A stretch of 64,000 nt of DNA from Candidatus Ancillula prorhinotermitis (GCA_031280795.1 JAITGF010000017.1:19613-83612); one strand, 5' to 3'. Positions 24,923 through 34,400 are shown, counted from the stretch's first letter. A program made the numbers and translations. Notes: generated by a model not told the origin, from the letters alone.

Positions 24923-27733
24923 ATGAAACGCTACCTTATACCCGGACTCTACGCCGAACACCCAAGTGTCCGAACACTGCCGTACTGCCTCAAAGTCCTG
25001 CTTGAAAATCTGCTCCGCAATTTCGACGGCGTAAATGTGACAGCAGAGCAGATCGAAGCACTTTGCAATTGGGATGAGCATTCAAGCACTCAAGGCGAGA
25101 TTCAGTTCACACCGGCGCGCGTCATCATGCAAGATTTTACTGGTGTTCCATGCGTTGTAGACCTTGCCTCAATGCGTGAAGCTGTGCAGTCCATGGGTGG
25201 GTATGCTTCAAAGATTAACCCTATCAAAACTACACAAATGGTCATCGATCACAGTTTGCAAATTGATAAAGCCGGCTCATCAGACGCGCTAGAAAGCAAT
25301 ATGCTACTCGAATTTGAGCGCAATCGTGAGCGCTACGAATTCTTGAAGTGGGGGAGTCAAAGCTTTGATAATTTCACCGTAATTCCGCCTGGTGTTGGCA
25401 TCATTCATCAAGTCAATATCGAAAAGCTCGCCCAAGTGGTCATGCACGAAGACCCTCAAGAAGATGCCAGAAAAAATGAGGAAGAAGGAAGTGGCGCAAG
25501 TGGCAGCAAATATGGCGCTGAGTTTTTCGACACTTGCGTTGGCACTGATTCTCACACTACAATGGTAAATGGTCTTGGCGTATTAGGCTGGGGAGTTGGT
25601 GGTATTGAGGCTGAAGCCGCGATGCTTGGACAGTCAATTTCAATGCTGATACCACCAGTTTTAGGTGTCAAATGCGTAGGTACACCTAAACCGGGCGTTT
25701 TAGCAACCGATATCGTCTTGACTTTGACTCAAAAGCTTCGTGAAATCGGCGTGGTCGGAAAGTTCGTGGAATTCTTTGGTGATGCTGTCAAAGACTTCTC
25801 CTTGCCCCTTAGAGCGACGATTTCTAATATGTGCCCTGAGTTCGGCGCCACTTGTGCTATCTTTGCTCCTGACGAAACAACTCTAGAATATTTAAGGTTG
25901 ACTTCAAGGTCTGAAGAGGCAGTCAGACGCGTGCAAGAATACTGCACTGCCCAAGAAGTGTTTGATGTACCTGCAGACGATACGCGCTATAGTCAGGTGC
26001 TTGAATTCGATTTAAGCGAAGTTAGAGCATCGATTGCCGGGCCAAAACGACCTCAAGATAGAATCAGCCTAGATGAGGCTAAAGAGCAGTTTGAAAAAGA
26101 TGTGTTAAACTATTTGCCTGATTCATCTTCGTCAAACCCACTTCAAAGTGACATTATCGACGAAAGTCGCCTCCAAGATGATGGGGGTATGCCTGAAGGC
26201 GAGTCATTAAAAGATGGTGACATCATCATTGCAAGCATAACTTCGTGCACTAATACTTCTAACCCAGAAGTGCTGATTGCAGCTGGCCTCATCGCCAAGA
26301 AAGCTTATGAGCTAGGGCTTCAAGTGCCTGAACATGTCCGCACATCTTTTGCCCCAGGCTCAAGAGTGGTAAGCGCCTATCTAGAGAACGCCGGTCTGCA
26401 AGAATATCTGGACCAACTTGGTTTTAATGTGGTTGGCTATGGTTGTGCAACGTGTATTGGTAATTCTGGACCAAATGATGAGGCGATTCGTCGTGCAGTT
26501 AGTCGTGATGATTTGGCAGTTTGTGCTGTTTTGAGTGGCAATCGCAACTTCGAAGGTCGTATCAACCCCGATGTCAAAATGAACTACTTAGCTTCTCCGG
26601 CATTAGTTGTTGCATACGCTTTAAGCGGCACGATGGACATTGACTTAACTAGAGAGCCGCTCGGAAATGGTAAGAATGGCCCCGTTTATCTGAAAGACCT
26701 CTGGCCAAGCGCTTCCGATATTGAGTCGATAAGTAACGAGTACATAAACTCGAAGCTTTATGAATCAGAGTACGAAAAAGTCATCGGCGGTAACACTTCT
26801 TGGAAGGAACTGCAGTCAAATAGCTCTAATATCTTCAGCTGGGATGATACGTCAACTTACATCCGCAAAGCCCCCTACTTCGACGGTATGAAACCAGGCC
26901 TTACTCCGGTGGAAAATGTTCGAAATGCCCGCGTTTTAGCCTTGCTTGGTGATTCGGTAACAACTGACCATATTTCGCCAGCTGGTAGTATTAAAGCTGA
27001 CTCCCCAGCTGGGCGCTACCTTAGAGAAGCAGGTGTTTTAGAAAAGGACTTCAATTCTTATGGCTCAAGGCGTGGCAACCATGAAGTGATGGTGCGTGGT
27101 ACTTTTGCTAATATCCGCTTGAGTAATTTACTAGTTGAACGCTTTACAGGAAATGCGTTAGCAGGTGGTTGGACAGTTAATTTCACGACTGATTCCCCTG
27201 GCTATTTAACTGGTGGCTCCTCTGGTAAGCCGTCCGTAAGCAGTGCTTATACGCCGGTAAGCATTTTTGATGCAAGTCGAAGTTACCTTGCCCAAAGTAC
27301 GCCACTTGTAGTGTTTGCCGGTCGTGAATACGGTACAGGCTCTAGTCGTGACTGGGCTGCAAAAGGCACTGCATTACTCGGCGTAAAAGCTGTCATCGCC
27401 CAGAGCTTTGAGCGCATCCATCGTAGCAATTTGATTGGTATGGGTGTGTTGCCTCTTGAGTTTGAACTAGGGGATACCTTTGACGGGTTAGGCTTGCGTG
27501 GAGATGAAAAGTATGATATACTTGGAATAGATGCTCTAAACAGGGGTGAGATTCCTGATCTATTTGAAGTCGTCGTCAAAAGTGCTGATGCGAGTGGAGA
27601 CGTTAGTAATGAAAACGATGATAGCAGTGTTTTGCGCCGTTTTAAGGTGAAGGTGCGTATAGACACTCAGATGGAATTACAGTACTACTTGCATGGTGGT
27701 ATTTTGCAGTACGTTCTAAGGGGCTTAGTATAG
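24923..27733 (+). CDS. acnA: aconitate hydratase
   Basis: 936-aa [4Fe-4S] enzyme interconverting citrate and isocitrate. The three cluster cysteines are in ITSCTNTSNP and GYGCATCIGNSGP; active-site loops VGTDSHTTM, GDSVTTDHISPAGSI and AGREYGTGSSRDWAAKG are intact, as is the C-terminal swivel domain. It is slightly longer than the usual ~890-900 aa owing to hydrophilic insertions. The ATG has only a weak AGGA upstream; an in-frame ATA overlapping the preceding stop (24899) is a conceivable alternative. gltA follows 23 nt later, so citrate synthesis and isomerisation are coexpressed. Confidence 0.95.
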   Translation: MKRYLIPGLYAEHPSVRTLPYCLKVLLENLLRNFDGVNVTAEQIEALCNWDEHSSTQGEIQFTPARVIMQDFTGVPCVVDLASMREAVQSMGGYASKINPIKTTQMVIDHSLQIDKAGSSDALESNMLLEFERNRERYEFLKWGSQSFDNFTVIPPGVGIIHQVNIEKLAQVVMHEDPQEDARKNEEEGSGASGSKYGAEFFDTCVGTDSHTTMVNGLGVLGWGVGGIEAEAAMLGQSISMLIPPVLGVKCVGTPKPGVLATDIVLTLTQKLREIGVVGKFVEFFGDAVKDFSLPLRATISNMCPEFGATCAIFAPDETTLEYLRLTSRSEEAVRRVQEYCTAQEVFDVPADDTRYSQVLEFDLSEVRASIAGPKRPQDRISLDEAKEQFEKDVLNYLPDSSSSNPLQSDIIDESRLQDDGGMPEGESLKDGDIIIASITSCTNTSNPEVLIAAGLIAKKAYELGLQVPEHVRTSFAPGSRVVSAYLENAGLQEYLDQLGFNVVGYGCATCIGNSGPNDEAIRRAVSRDDLAVCAVLSGNRNFEGRINPDVKMNYLASPALVVAYALSGTMDIDLTREPLGNGKNGPVYLKDLWPSASDIESISNEYINSKLYESEYEKVIGGNTSWKELQSNSSNIFSWDDTSTYIRKAPYFDGMKPGLTPVENVRNARVLALLGDSVTTDHISPAGSIKADSPAGRYLREAGVLEKDFNSYGSRRGNHEVMVRGTFANIRLSNLLVERFTGNALAGGWTVNFTTDSPGYLTGGSSGKPSVSSAYTPVSIFDASRSYLAQSTPLVVFAGREYGTGSSRDWAAKGTALLGVKAVIAQSFERIHRSNLIGMGVLPLEFELGDTFDGLGLRGDEKYDILGIDALNRGEIPDLFEVVVKSADASGDVSNENDDSSVLRRFKVKVRIDTQMELQYYLHGGILQYVLRGLV

Positions 27734-27756
27734 ACTTTACTAGTACCAGCGAAATA

Positions 27757-29070
27757 ATGCGATTAGCCAAGGAGCGCGCTAGCCTAAATATCGAAGGGCG
27801 CGAATATGATCTTCCACTCGTAAAGGCTTCCCAAGGTCCTGATGGCATTCTTATATCTTCAATGCGAAATGATGAATTCGTCACGTTAGACCCAGGGTTT
27901 TTAACTACTGCCCAATGCGAATCAAAGATAACCTACATTGATGGCGATAAGTCGATTTTGCGCTACCGTGGCTACCCGATAGAGCAACTTTGCGAAAGTG
28001 CCACCTTTTTAGAGGTAGCTTTTTTGATAATCTTCGGCAACCTTCCCAAAGAAGACGTTCTACGCGATTTTATAGCCAACATTTTACAAAGAACTATAGT
28101 TGGCGAAGATTTTCAGACCTTTCTCGGCTCATTTCCGCGCGATGCTCACCCCATGTCCATGCTAGCATCGTCCATCAATGCGCTCGAATCATTCTTACCT
28201 CAAACTGTCGACGTTAATGATGAGATGCAGTTTCGCGACGCGGCAATGCATATCATGGCGAAAGTTCGTACTATCGTTTCATTTTTGCTACGCCGCCGTC
28301 GTAATGAACCACTTTTGTACCCCAATGGTAAGAACGGGTATGTAGACGATTTCATGCGCCTATGTTTCGGGCGCCCTTATGAAGAGTATGTGCCAGACCA
28401 AGTGCTAATCACTGCGCTAGATAAGTTATTGATCCTGCAGGCCGACCATGAGCAAAACTGCTCGACATCGGTAGTACGCGTTACCGGCTCTTCAAATGCA
28501 TCACTTTATGCTTCGATTGCGTCTGGTGTGAATGCACTTTCTGGGCCTCTACATGGGGGGGCAAATGAAGCGGCGTTCAAGCAGCTTCTTGAGATACAGA
28601 AGCAGAAAAACGATTATGGGATGTCCGTCAAAGCCTTTGTGGAAGGTGCTAAAGTAAATTCAAAGCGTATTATGGGGCTTGGTCATCGTGTATACAAATC
28701 ATATGACCCTCGCGCAGCAATTGCTAAGCAGCAGCTTCTAGCCATTCATAAAAAGGGTATTGGTGATGCTGCGCTTTTAGAGATTGCTTTAGAGCTCGAA
28801 AGTATCGTTTCTACTGATGAGTACTTCTTAGAGCGAAAACTCTACCCGAATATCGACTTCTGGACAGCGCTTTGTTACCATTGCCTCGGTTTTGATTCGG
28901 AAATGTTTACTGCTCTTTTTGCTTTAGCGCGCATCCCAGGGTGGATTGCACACTGGCGAGAAATGCATCAAGACCCGCTCAGTAAAATCGGGCGTCCAAG
29001 GCAAGTGTATTCTGGGTACACTCTTCGTGAATACCCCAAAAAAGCACGTTTCTCATTTAAGAAAGGATGA
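27757..29070 (+). CDS. gltA: citrate synthase
   Basis: 437-aa enzyme condensing oxaloacetate and acetyl-CoA. Active-site residues are present: His in GPLHGGANEA, His in GLGHRVYKSYDPRA and Asp in NIDFWTAL. The N-terminal domain with LDPGFLTTAQCES and TYIDGDKSILRYRGYP is the type II, hexameric bacterial kind. It follows acnA in the same direction. No isocitrate dehydrogenase gene is in the window. There is no obvious ribosome site before ATG. Confidence 0.95.
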   Translation: MRLAKERASLNIEGREYDLPLVKASQGPDGILISSMRNDEFVTLDPGFLTTAQCESKITYIDGDKSILRYRGYPIEQLCESATFLEVAFLIIFGNLPKEDVLRDFIANILQRTIVGEDFQTFLGSFPRDAHPMSMLASSINALESFLPQTVDVNDEMQFRDAAMHIMAKVRTIVSFLLRRRRNEPLLYPNGKNGYVDDFMRLCFGRPYEEYVPDQVLITALDKLLILQADHEQNCSTSVVRVTGSSNASLYASIASGVNALSGPLHGGANEAAFKQLLEIQKQKNDYGMSVKAFVEGAKVNSKRIMGLGHRVYKSYDPRAAIAKQQLLAIHKKGIGDAALLEIALELESIVSTDEYFLERKLYPNIDFWTALCYHCLGFDSEMFTALFALARIPGWIAHWREMHQDPLSKIGRPRQVYSGYTLREYPKKARFSFKKG

Positions 29071-29071
29071 T

Positions 29072-30409
29072 ATGAGCTTTATAGATATTTTTGTACGCGA
29101 TTTTTCGAAGCAGAGCTTCGAAGGCGTTTCAACTTTCGATATCACCAAATTATTGCCAAGAGCTACTTTCGATATCACTTCAGCTATTGAAAAAGTGCAG
29201 CCGATGTTAGATAAGGTTAAAACTGATGGCGAAAAGGCACTTTGGGAGTTTGCAAAAGCATTTGATGACGTCGATCAAAACCCCCAAAATGGCGGAAGTG
29301 GTACAAAGGTGCCTAATAGCGCCTTGAAACAAGCTTACGATGAACTTGACAAAGATGTTAGAAGTGCATTAGAAGTGGCTAAAGCGCGCATAGAGAAGGT
29401 GCATCGCGACCAAATGCCGTCCGAACACGTTACGGAAGTCGATGAAGGCGCTAAGGTGTCTCAACGTTGGCTTCCCGTGAAGCGAGTGGGATTATATGTG
29501 CCCGGTGGTCTTGCAGTGTACCCTAGCTCAGTCTTAATGAACGTGATTCCCGCCAAAATTGCTGGAGTAAAGTCCATCATGGTGGCAACTCCCGCCCAGA
29601 AAGAGTTCGGCGGTTTGCCACACCCGACAATTTTGGCTGCTTGCTACATGTTAGGTGTGGAAGAAGTGGTGGCAGCCGGGGGGGCAGGTGCAGTCGCGCT
29701 GATGGCATATGGAGTTGAAGGTATCGACCCAGTTGACGTTATAACTGGACCTGGTAACATTTATGTTGCTGCAGCTAAGCAGCTAGTGCAAGGCGTTGTT
29801 GGTATCGATGCAGTTGCAGGGCCGACCGAGGTGGGAATTATCGCTAGCCGAGCTGCCAACCCGAAATACGTTGCAGCGGACATGATTTCCCAGGCTGAGC
29901 ATGACCCCTTCGCAGCATCAGTGCTTTTTACGGACTCGCCTTGGCTGATTGAAGAGGTTAAGCGGGAGCTAAACCTCCAGGCTGAGCGTACCAAGCACTC
30001 TGTGCGTGTGCAAGAGGCGCTAAATGGTGTGCAAAGCGCCCTGATATTGACAAAGGATTTAGCTGATGCGATACGTTTGGCTAATGCGTACGGGGCAGAG
30101 CATTTGGAAATTCATACCGAAAATCCCGAAGCGACTGCTAGGGCTATTGATAATGCTGGTGCTATTTTTGTAGGCTCCTACTCGCCGGTCCCGCTTGGTG
30201 ATTATATCGGAGGTTCAAACCATGTCTTACCCACTGGTGGTACATCTCGCTTCTCTTCAGGGCTATCTGTCTTCGCGTTTTTGCGCTCAGTACAGCAGAT
30301 AGAGTATTCGAAGGAAGCGCTCTTAAGCGTTGCGAAAGATTTGAATGCGTTAGCTGAAGATGAGAACCTTCCTGCCCATGGGATGGGCGTTTTGGCTCGT
30401 TTTGAGTGA
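29072..30409 (+). CDS. hisD: histidinol dehydrogenase
   Basis: 445-aa NAD-dependent zinc enzyme doing the last two steps of histidine synthesis. Zinc and catalytic ligands are in SQAEHDPFAASVLFT, in GSNHVLPTGG and in EHLEIHTENPE; NAD-binding VITGPGNIYVAAAK is present. ATG 29072 is chosen because GAAAGGA lies just upstream and it begins 1 nt after the gltA stop; a longer frame inside gltA is spurious. Other his genes are not nearby, so this is a lone copy attached to the citrate genes. Confidence 0.95.
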   Translation: MSFIDIFVRDFSKQSFEGVSTFDITKLLPRATFDITSAIEKVQPMLDKVKTDGEKALWEFAKAFDDVDQNPQNGGSGTKVPNSALKQAYDELDKDVRSALEVAKARIEKVHRDQMPSEHVTEVDEGAKVSQRWLPVKRVGLYVPGGLAVYPSSVLMNVIPAKIAGVKSIMVATPAQKEFGGLPHPTILAACYMLGVEEVVAAGGAGAVALMAYGVEGIDPVDVITGPGNIYVAAAKQLVQGVVGIDAVAGPTEVGIIASRAANPKYVAADMISQAEHDPFAASVLFTDSPWLIEEVKRELNLQAERTKHSVRVQEALNGVQSALILTKDLADAIRLANAYGAEHLEIHTENPEATARAIDNAGAIFVGSYSPVPLGDYIGGSNHVLPTGGTSRFSSGLSVFAFLRSVQQIEYSKEALLSVAKDLNALAEDENLPAHGMGVLARFE

Positions 30410-30470
30410 AAAATTGTAGATTTCACGTGTTTTTACCGGTGTGTCATGTGCACGCGTGCTTGTAATGTGC

Positions 30471-30476
30471 TATAAT
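30471..30476 (+). promoter_or_regulatory. -10 box of the HU gene
   Basis: TATAAT preceded by TGC. GCACGCG (30450-30456) lies 14 nt upstream. The ~58-nt leader carries an ATTGCTAG/CTAGCAAT hairpin and a GAAAGGA ribosome site. Confidence 0.6.
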
Positions 30477-30540
30477 ACAGGTAGTTCATCAAAGTGGTGG
30501 GCGTATTGCTAGAAGTCCTAGCAATGAGAAAGGAAAATAT

Positions 30541-30819
30541 ATGGCATTGACAAAAGCAGATATCGTAGCAGCAGTTGCGGACAACGCAGGAATCACTAAA
30601 GCTGACGCTGAGCGCGCTGTAAACGCTTTCACTGAGGTTTTCATCTCAGAAGTTAAGAAGAGCGGCGAATTCGGTATTACAGGTCTTTTCAAAGCTGAAG
30701 TTAAGAACACTGCAGCACGCGAAGGTCGTAACCCAGCAACTGGAGCAACTATTAAGATTCCAGCTGGCAAGACTGTACGCATCAAAGCTGGTTCTGTATT
30801 GAAGAACTCTGTAAAATAA
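30541..30819 (+). CDS. hup: HU family DNA-binding protein
   Basis: 92-aa nucleoid protein that bends and compacts DNA. The arm motif is GRNPATGATIKIPAGKTVRI with the intercalating Pro, preceded by the helical dimer body (LTKADIVAAVADNAGITKAD). It is a short HU without the Lys/Ala-rich actinobacterial tail seen in mycobacteria. Monocistronic, with its own promoter and a strong terminator. Confidence 0.96.
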   Translation: MALTKADIVAAVADNAGITKADAERAVNAFTEVFISEVKKSGEFGITGLFKAEVKNTAAREGRNPATGATIKIPAGKTVRIKAGSVLKNSVK

Positions 30820-30839
30820 TTTACAGCATATAATATTAT

Positions 30840-30871
30840 ATAGCCTCCATTAATTTGGGGGCTATTTTTTT
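30840..30871 (+). terminator. terminator of the HU gene
   Basis: ATAGCCTCCA (30840-30849) pairs with TGGGGGCTAT (30856-30865), 10 bp with one G-T, around a 6-nt loop and followed by a T-run to 30871. Confidence 0.88.
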
Positions 30872-30953
30872 GCCGTTTTTAATTACGGCAGTATGAAAGG
30901 TGGGTTTCTATAACATCTTCGTCATTTAATTTGCGCAAAATGATAAATTGTGT

Positions 30954-30959
30954 TATAAT
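30954..30959 (+). promoter_or_regulatory. -10 box of hppA
   Basis: TATAAT preceded by TGT. A ~70-nt leader follows with an ATTAC/GTAAT stem and the ribosome site AGGAGA before ATG 31037. A nine-codon ORF (30983-31009, without ribosome site) lies in the leader and is probably accidental. Confidence 0.6.
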
Positions 30960-31036
30960 GTAATTATAAGTTGCGCTACCTTATGGTTTGCGTATTACTT
31001 TTGTTGTAGTTATTTGTAATGAATAGGAGAAAATAG

Positions 31037-33145
31037 ATGACTAATTTGCTTTGGATGGCTCCAGTTTCTGGTGTGCTTTCAATTATTGCAGCTGCTTTAA
31101 TCGCTGCTATGGTGCTAAAAGCCGATGCTGGCGATGCGAAGATGAAGGAAATTGCAGGCTTTGTGCAAGAAGGCGCGATGGCATATTTGAATAAGCAGTA
31201 TACTGTGATTGGTATTGCTGCTATCATTCTTGGTGCAATCATTTGGCCTGTGCTTGGCTGGCAGCTCGCGCTTACATTTTTAGTCGGTGCTGTTTTTTCT
31301 GGTGTTGCTGGTTATGTTGGCATGAATGTGTCTGTACGCGCTAATGTACGTACTGCGGCCGCAGCAAAGAAGAGCCTTAAGGACGCGCTAAACGTGGCTT
31401 TCCGCGGTGGTTCTGTCACAGGCCTAGCCGTAGTTGGTCTTTCAATGCTTGGCGTATCGTCAATGTACATCATCTTCGGTGATGTTCAATATGTCGTTGG
31501 TTTCGGTTTTGGAGCGTCGCTCATTTCACTTTTTGCCCGCGTCGGTGGAGGTATTTTCACTAAGGCTGCCGATGTCGGAGCTGATATTGTCGGTAAGGTC
31601 GAAGCTGGCATTCCAGAAGATGATCCACGTAACCCAGCGACTATTGCGGACAACGTCGGCGATAACGTAGGCGACTGTGCTGGTATGGGTGCTGACTTGT
31701 TTGAAACTTATGCGGTAACTTTGCTTGCCTCAATGTTGATTGGTGCTGTAATGGCAGTTAACGGTGGTCTTGCTCCCGTTAAAGGGCTTAACCCAGCTCA
31801 GCTTTCCGTGAATTCCGGCATTCCAGTTGACCCTAAAGCGTATATTATCTTCCCACTTCTACTCGGCGCAGTAGCAATTGTGGCTTCAATCATTTCTGTA
31901 TTTGCTGTACGTCTTGGCTCGAAGAACAACATCATGGGCGCGCTTTATAAAGGCGTAGGCGCTTCTGCAGTTATCTCAACTGTTGCATTTTTGTTAGTAA
32001 CTCTTGGCGTATTCAATGACCTTAAGTACTTCTGGGTTTCACTCGTGGGTATCGTAATCACTGTATTGATGGTAGTGGTAACTGAATACTATACAGGCAC
32101 AAAGTACCGCCCAGTACGCGCGATTGCTAAAGCATCTGATACTGGCGCTGGCACAAATGTGATTTCCGGTCTAGCATTTGGATTTGAATCAACTATTCTT
32201 CCAGTGATTATCATCATCGTAGGTATTTTGACAGCATTCACACTCGGTGGAGGTTCGATCGAACACCCGACGAACGGTCTTTATGCAATCGCGATTGCAG
32301 CAGTTTCAATGCTTTCTACAACTGGCATGATCGTTGCCCTTGACTCATATGGACCTATTACTGACAATGCTGGTGGTATCGCTGAGATGTCTGAGCAACC
32401 AGAGTCTGTACGTGCGATCACCGATGAGCTTGATGCAGTCGGTAATACTACTAAGGCTGTGACGAAAGGGTACGCTATCGGTTCGGCAGCGCTTGGTGCA
32501 CTAGCATTATTCTCTGAGTATCACGACAAAGTGTCAGCTGCTGCGGCTAAGGTCGGTACAGCTGTAGACTTCTCAATCAATAACCCAATCGTTCTAGTAG
32601 GCTTGTTGATTGGTGGTCTTCTGCCGTTCGCATTCACATCTGTGACGATGCGTGCAGTTTCGAAAGCTGCTGAAGCCGTTGTAATTGAAGTTCGTCGCCA
32701 GTTCAAAGAGATTCCTGGCATCTTAGAAGGCAAGGCGCGCCCAGAGTATGGCAAGTGCGTGTCAATCGTGACTGGAGCAGCTCTTAAAGAGATGATCGTT
32801 CCAGGGGCGATGGCAGTGCTTGTGCCCATACTAGTTGGCTTCGTCTTTGGTTCTGAAGCTTTGGCTGGTACTTTGATTGGTATCATCGTCGTTGGCTTAA
32901 TGCTAGCAATGACGCTCAACAATGCTGGTGGAGCTTGGGATAACGCCAAGAAAGCTATCGAGACTGACGGTCTTTACGGTGGAAAAGGCTCTGAAGCGCA
33001 CAAAGCGGCCGTGACAGGCGATACTGTTGGTGACCCGACTAAGGACACCTCAGGTCCTGGCTTAAACGCTTTGATTAAAGTTGTGAACATGATTGCGATT
33101 CTTACGCTTACACTGTACACAACTACTGGAATCTTCCACTTTTAA
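31037..33145 (+). CDS. hppA: proton-translocating membrane pyrophosphatase, K+-independent type
   Basis: 702-aa integral membrane pump coupling pyrophosphate hydrolysis to H+ export. The catalytic loops are GGGIFTKAADVGADIVGKVE and ADNVGDNVGDCAGMGADLFE, and the last is VGDPTKDTSGPGLNALIK. In GNTTKAVTKGYAIGSAAL the residue after GNTT is Lys, the hallmark of K+-independent H+-PPases, whereas K+-dependent (including Na+-pumping) enzymes have Ala. The pump recovers energy from PPi made in biosynthesis, fitting a fermentative cell. Confidence 0.95.
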   Translation: MTNLLWMAPVSGVLSIIAAALIAAMVLKADAGDAKMKEIAGFVQEGAMAYLNKQYTVIGIAAIILGAIIWPVLGWQLALTFLVGAVFSGVAGYVGMNVSVRANVRTAAAAKKSLKDALNVAFRGGSVTGLAVVGLSMLGVSSMYIIFGDVQYVVGFGFGASLISLFARVGGGIFTKAADVGADIVGKVEAGIPEDDPRNPATIADNVGDNVGDCAGMGADLFETYAVTLLASMLIGAVMAVNGGLAPVKGLNPAQLSVNSGIPVDPKAYIIFPLLLGAVAIVASIISVFAVRLGSKNNIMGALYKGVGASAVISTVAFLLVTLGVFNDLKYFWVSLVGIVITVLMVVVTEYYTGTKYRPVRAIAKASDTGAGTNVISGLAFGFESTILPVIIIIVGILTAFTLGGGSIEHPTNGLYAIAIAAVSMLSTTGMIVALDSYGPITDNAGGIAEMSEQPESVRAITDELDAVGNTTKAVTKGYAIGSAALGALALFSEYHDKVSAAAAKVGTAVDFSINNPIVLVGLLIGGLLPFAFTSVTMRAVSKAAEAVVIEVRRQFKEIPGILEGKARPEYGKCVSIVTGAALKEMIVPGAMAVLVPILVGFVFGSEALAGTLIGIIVVGLMLAMTLNNAGGAWDNAKKAIETDGLYGGKGSEAHKAAVTGDTVGDPTKDTSGPGLNALIKVVNMIAILTLTLYTTTGIFHF

Positions 33146-33154
33146 AGTGTAGAT

Positions 33155-33194
33155 AAAAAAAGCGCTGCTACTGAAATGGTGGTGGCGCTTTTTT
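33155..33194. terminator. bidirectional-looking terminator after hppA
   Basis: AAAAAAGCGC pairs with GCGCTTTTTT, and the inner part TGCTACTG pairs with TGGTGGTG mostly by G-T wobbles, leaving a tiny loop. A T-run ends it and an A-run starts it. Confidence 0.85.
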
Positions 33195-33206
33195 GTTGAG
33201 GAAAAT

Positions 33207-33857
33207 ATGGTAAAACTAGTCATCGCATCGCATAACCCTAAAAAAATCGCCGAGCTAAGAACGCTTGTTCAGGGAAGTGGTCTTGATATGAGTGCTGGCG
33301 ACATTGTGTCTGCTAGCGACTTGGGAGTCGCAGAGCCGGTTGAAGATGGTGCCACCTTTGAAGAGAATGCCTCAATCAAAGCCCGCGCTATTTTTGAGCA
33401 GACGGGGTATGCGGCACTAGCTGACGATTCTGGGCTAATTGTCAACATCCTAATGGGTGCCCCCGGGGTGCTGTCAGCACGTTGGTCAGGCAAGCATGGT
33501 GATGACAAGGCAAACAACCAGTTATTATTAAACCAACTCGAAGGTCTTCCAGACGTCCTCCGTAAAGCCCATTTCGTCACTACCTGTGCGTTGGTCTGGC
33601 GCGATTCTTCCGGTAGCGTTAAGGAGGCCGTGGTTCACGGCAAAATGCATGGGGAGATAATTCGCGAGGCACGTGGCGATAAAGGGTTTGGCTACGATGC
33701 TATTTTTGTACCATCCGCTTATGCTGGTAGCGATCTAGAGGGGCTCACGTCTGCAGAGCTTACGCCCGACCAAAAGAATTCTATTTCCCACCGCGCTAAG
33801 GCTTTGCAAAAGATTTTACCACACATTGGCACTATAAGATACGCCTACTCAACTTGA
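33207..33857 (+). CDS. rdgB: dITP/XTP pyrophosphatase (RdgB/HAM1)
   Basis: 216-aa house-cleaning nucleotidase that hydrolyses dITP, ITP and XTP. Typical motifs are SHNPKKIAELR, ALADDSGLIV (metal-binding Asp), GAPGVLSARWSG, GDKGFGYDAIFVP and SHRAKALQKI. A GAGGA ribosome site precedes ATG, and the terminator of hppA lies just before it. The tRNA cluster follows. Confidence 0.94.
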   Translation: MVKLVIASHNPKKIAELRTLVQGSGLDMSAGDIVSASDLGVAEPVEDGATFEENASIKARAIFEQTGYAALADDSGLIVNILMGAPGVLSARWSGKHGDDKANNQLLLNQLEGLPDVLRKAHFVTTCALVWRDSSGSVKEAVVHGKMHGEIIREARGDKGFGYDAIFVPSAYAGSDLEGLTSAELTPDQKNSISHRAKALQKILPHIGTIRYAYST

Positions 33858-33882
33858 CAAGCTAGCATCTCTGTGGTATAAT
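33854..33882 (+). promoter_or_regulatory. promoter of the Lys-Glu-Lys tRNA cluster
   Basis: TTGACA (33854-33859), 17-nt spacer, TATAAT (33877-33882) with TGG before it: a full consensus promoter. It overlaps the rdgB stop codon. Confidence 0.85.
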
Positions 33883-33933
33883 ATGTGTGTAGTAACTGCA
33901 TCTGCGGTATAGTTTGTGCTGTGGACTGAAGTT

Positions 33934-34005
33934 GCCCCTATAGCTCAGTGGTAGAGCTACGGCCTTTTAAGCCGCAGGTCCTAGGTTCGAATCCTAGTGG
34001 GGGCA
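33934..34005 (+). tRNA. tRNA-Lys(TTT)
   Basis: Acceptor GCCCCTA/TGGGGGC, D-arm GCTC..GAGC, anticodon loop CTTTTAA (anticodon TTT) and T-arm CTAGG-TTCGAAT-CCTAG; discriminator A, no encoded CCA. The outer pair of the anticodon stem is an A-C mismatch. Confidence 0.93.
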
Positions 34006-34058
34006 CTGCCTTCTAAAGCATTGACTTTGCTATGGGAGCACAATTGAATATAGTTCTA

Positions 34059-34131
34059 GCCCCCATCGTCTAGAGGCCTAGGACGTCGCCCTCTCACGGC
34101 GGTAACACGGGTTCAAATCCCGTTGGGGGTA
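34059..34131 (+). tRNA. tRNA-Glu(CTC)
   Basis: Acceptor GCCCCCA/TGGGGGT, D-stem GTC/GAC, anticodon stem TCGCC/GGCGG with loop CTCTCAC (anticodon CTC), T-stem ACGGG/CCCGT; discriminator A, no CCA. Confidence 0.92.
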
Positions 34132-34197
34132 CGCATCGCACAGACTGCAAAATTGAATAAAATGTAATGAACCTGCACATGATTCATTACACAACAC

Positions 34198-34271
34198 GCC
34201 TCCGTAGCTCAGTTGGTTAGAGCACCTGACTCTTAATCAGGGTGTCCTGGGTTCGAATCCCAGCGGGGGTA
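34198..34271 (+). tRNA. tRNA-Lys(CTT)
   Basis: Acceptor GCCTCCG/CGGGGGT, D-arm GCTC..GAGC, anticodon stem CCTGA/TCAGG with loop CTCTTAA (anticodon CTT), T-stem CTGGG/CCCAG; discriminator A, no CCA. A second lysine tRNA in the same cluster. Confidence 0.93.
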
Positions 34272-34283
34272 CTTTAATGAGAA

Positions 34284-34309
34284 GTGATAAATAATTTATT
34301 ATTTATCAC
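34284..34309. repeat. perfect AT-rich palindrome after the tRNA cluster
   Basis: GTGATAAATAAT and ATTATTTATCAC are perfect 12-bp arms with TT between. There is no T-run, but the position suggests a 3'-end or processing hairpin of the tRNA transcript. Confidence 0.5.
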
Positions 34310-34400
34310 GAGCATTTAGAAGTACCCCAATAGGGATTGCGCAGCAAGACCGTGCGAGCGAAGCGAGTGGGATTTGAAGATAATCCCAGCGGTGGCACTC
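34310..34400 (+). other. possible tRNA relic
   Basis: Contains GTGGGAT...ATCCCAGCGGTGGCAC, resembling the T-arm and 3' acceptor of the tRNAs upstream (compare CTGGG...CCCAGCGGGGGTA), but without a foldable anticodon or 5' acceptor. I read it as a decayed tRNA 3' end. Confidence 0.35.

Noticed and set aside
30983..31009. Nine-codon leader peptide before hppA
   Set aside because: No ribosome site and no coupling to hppA; length is compatible with chance.
34310..34400. A fourth functional tRNA in the cluster
   Set aside because: Only a T-arm and 3' acceptor resemblance; no anticodon arm or matching 5' acceptor can be folded.
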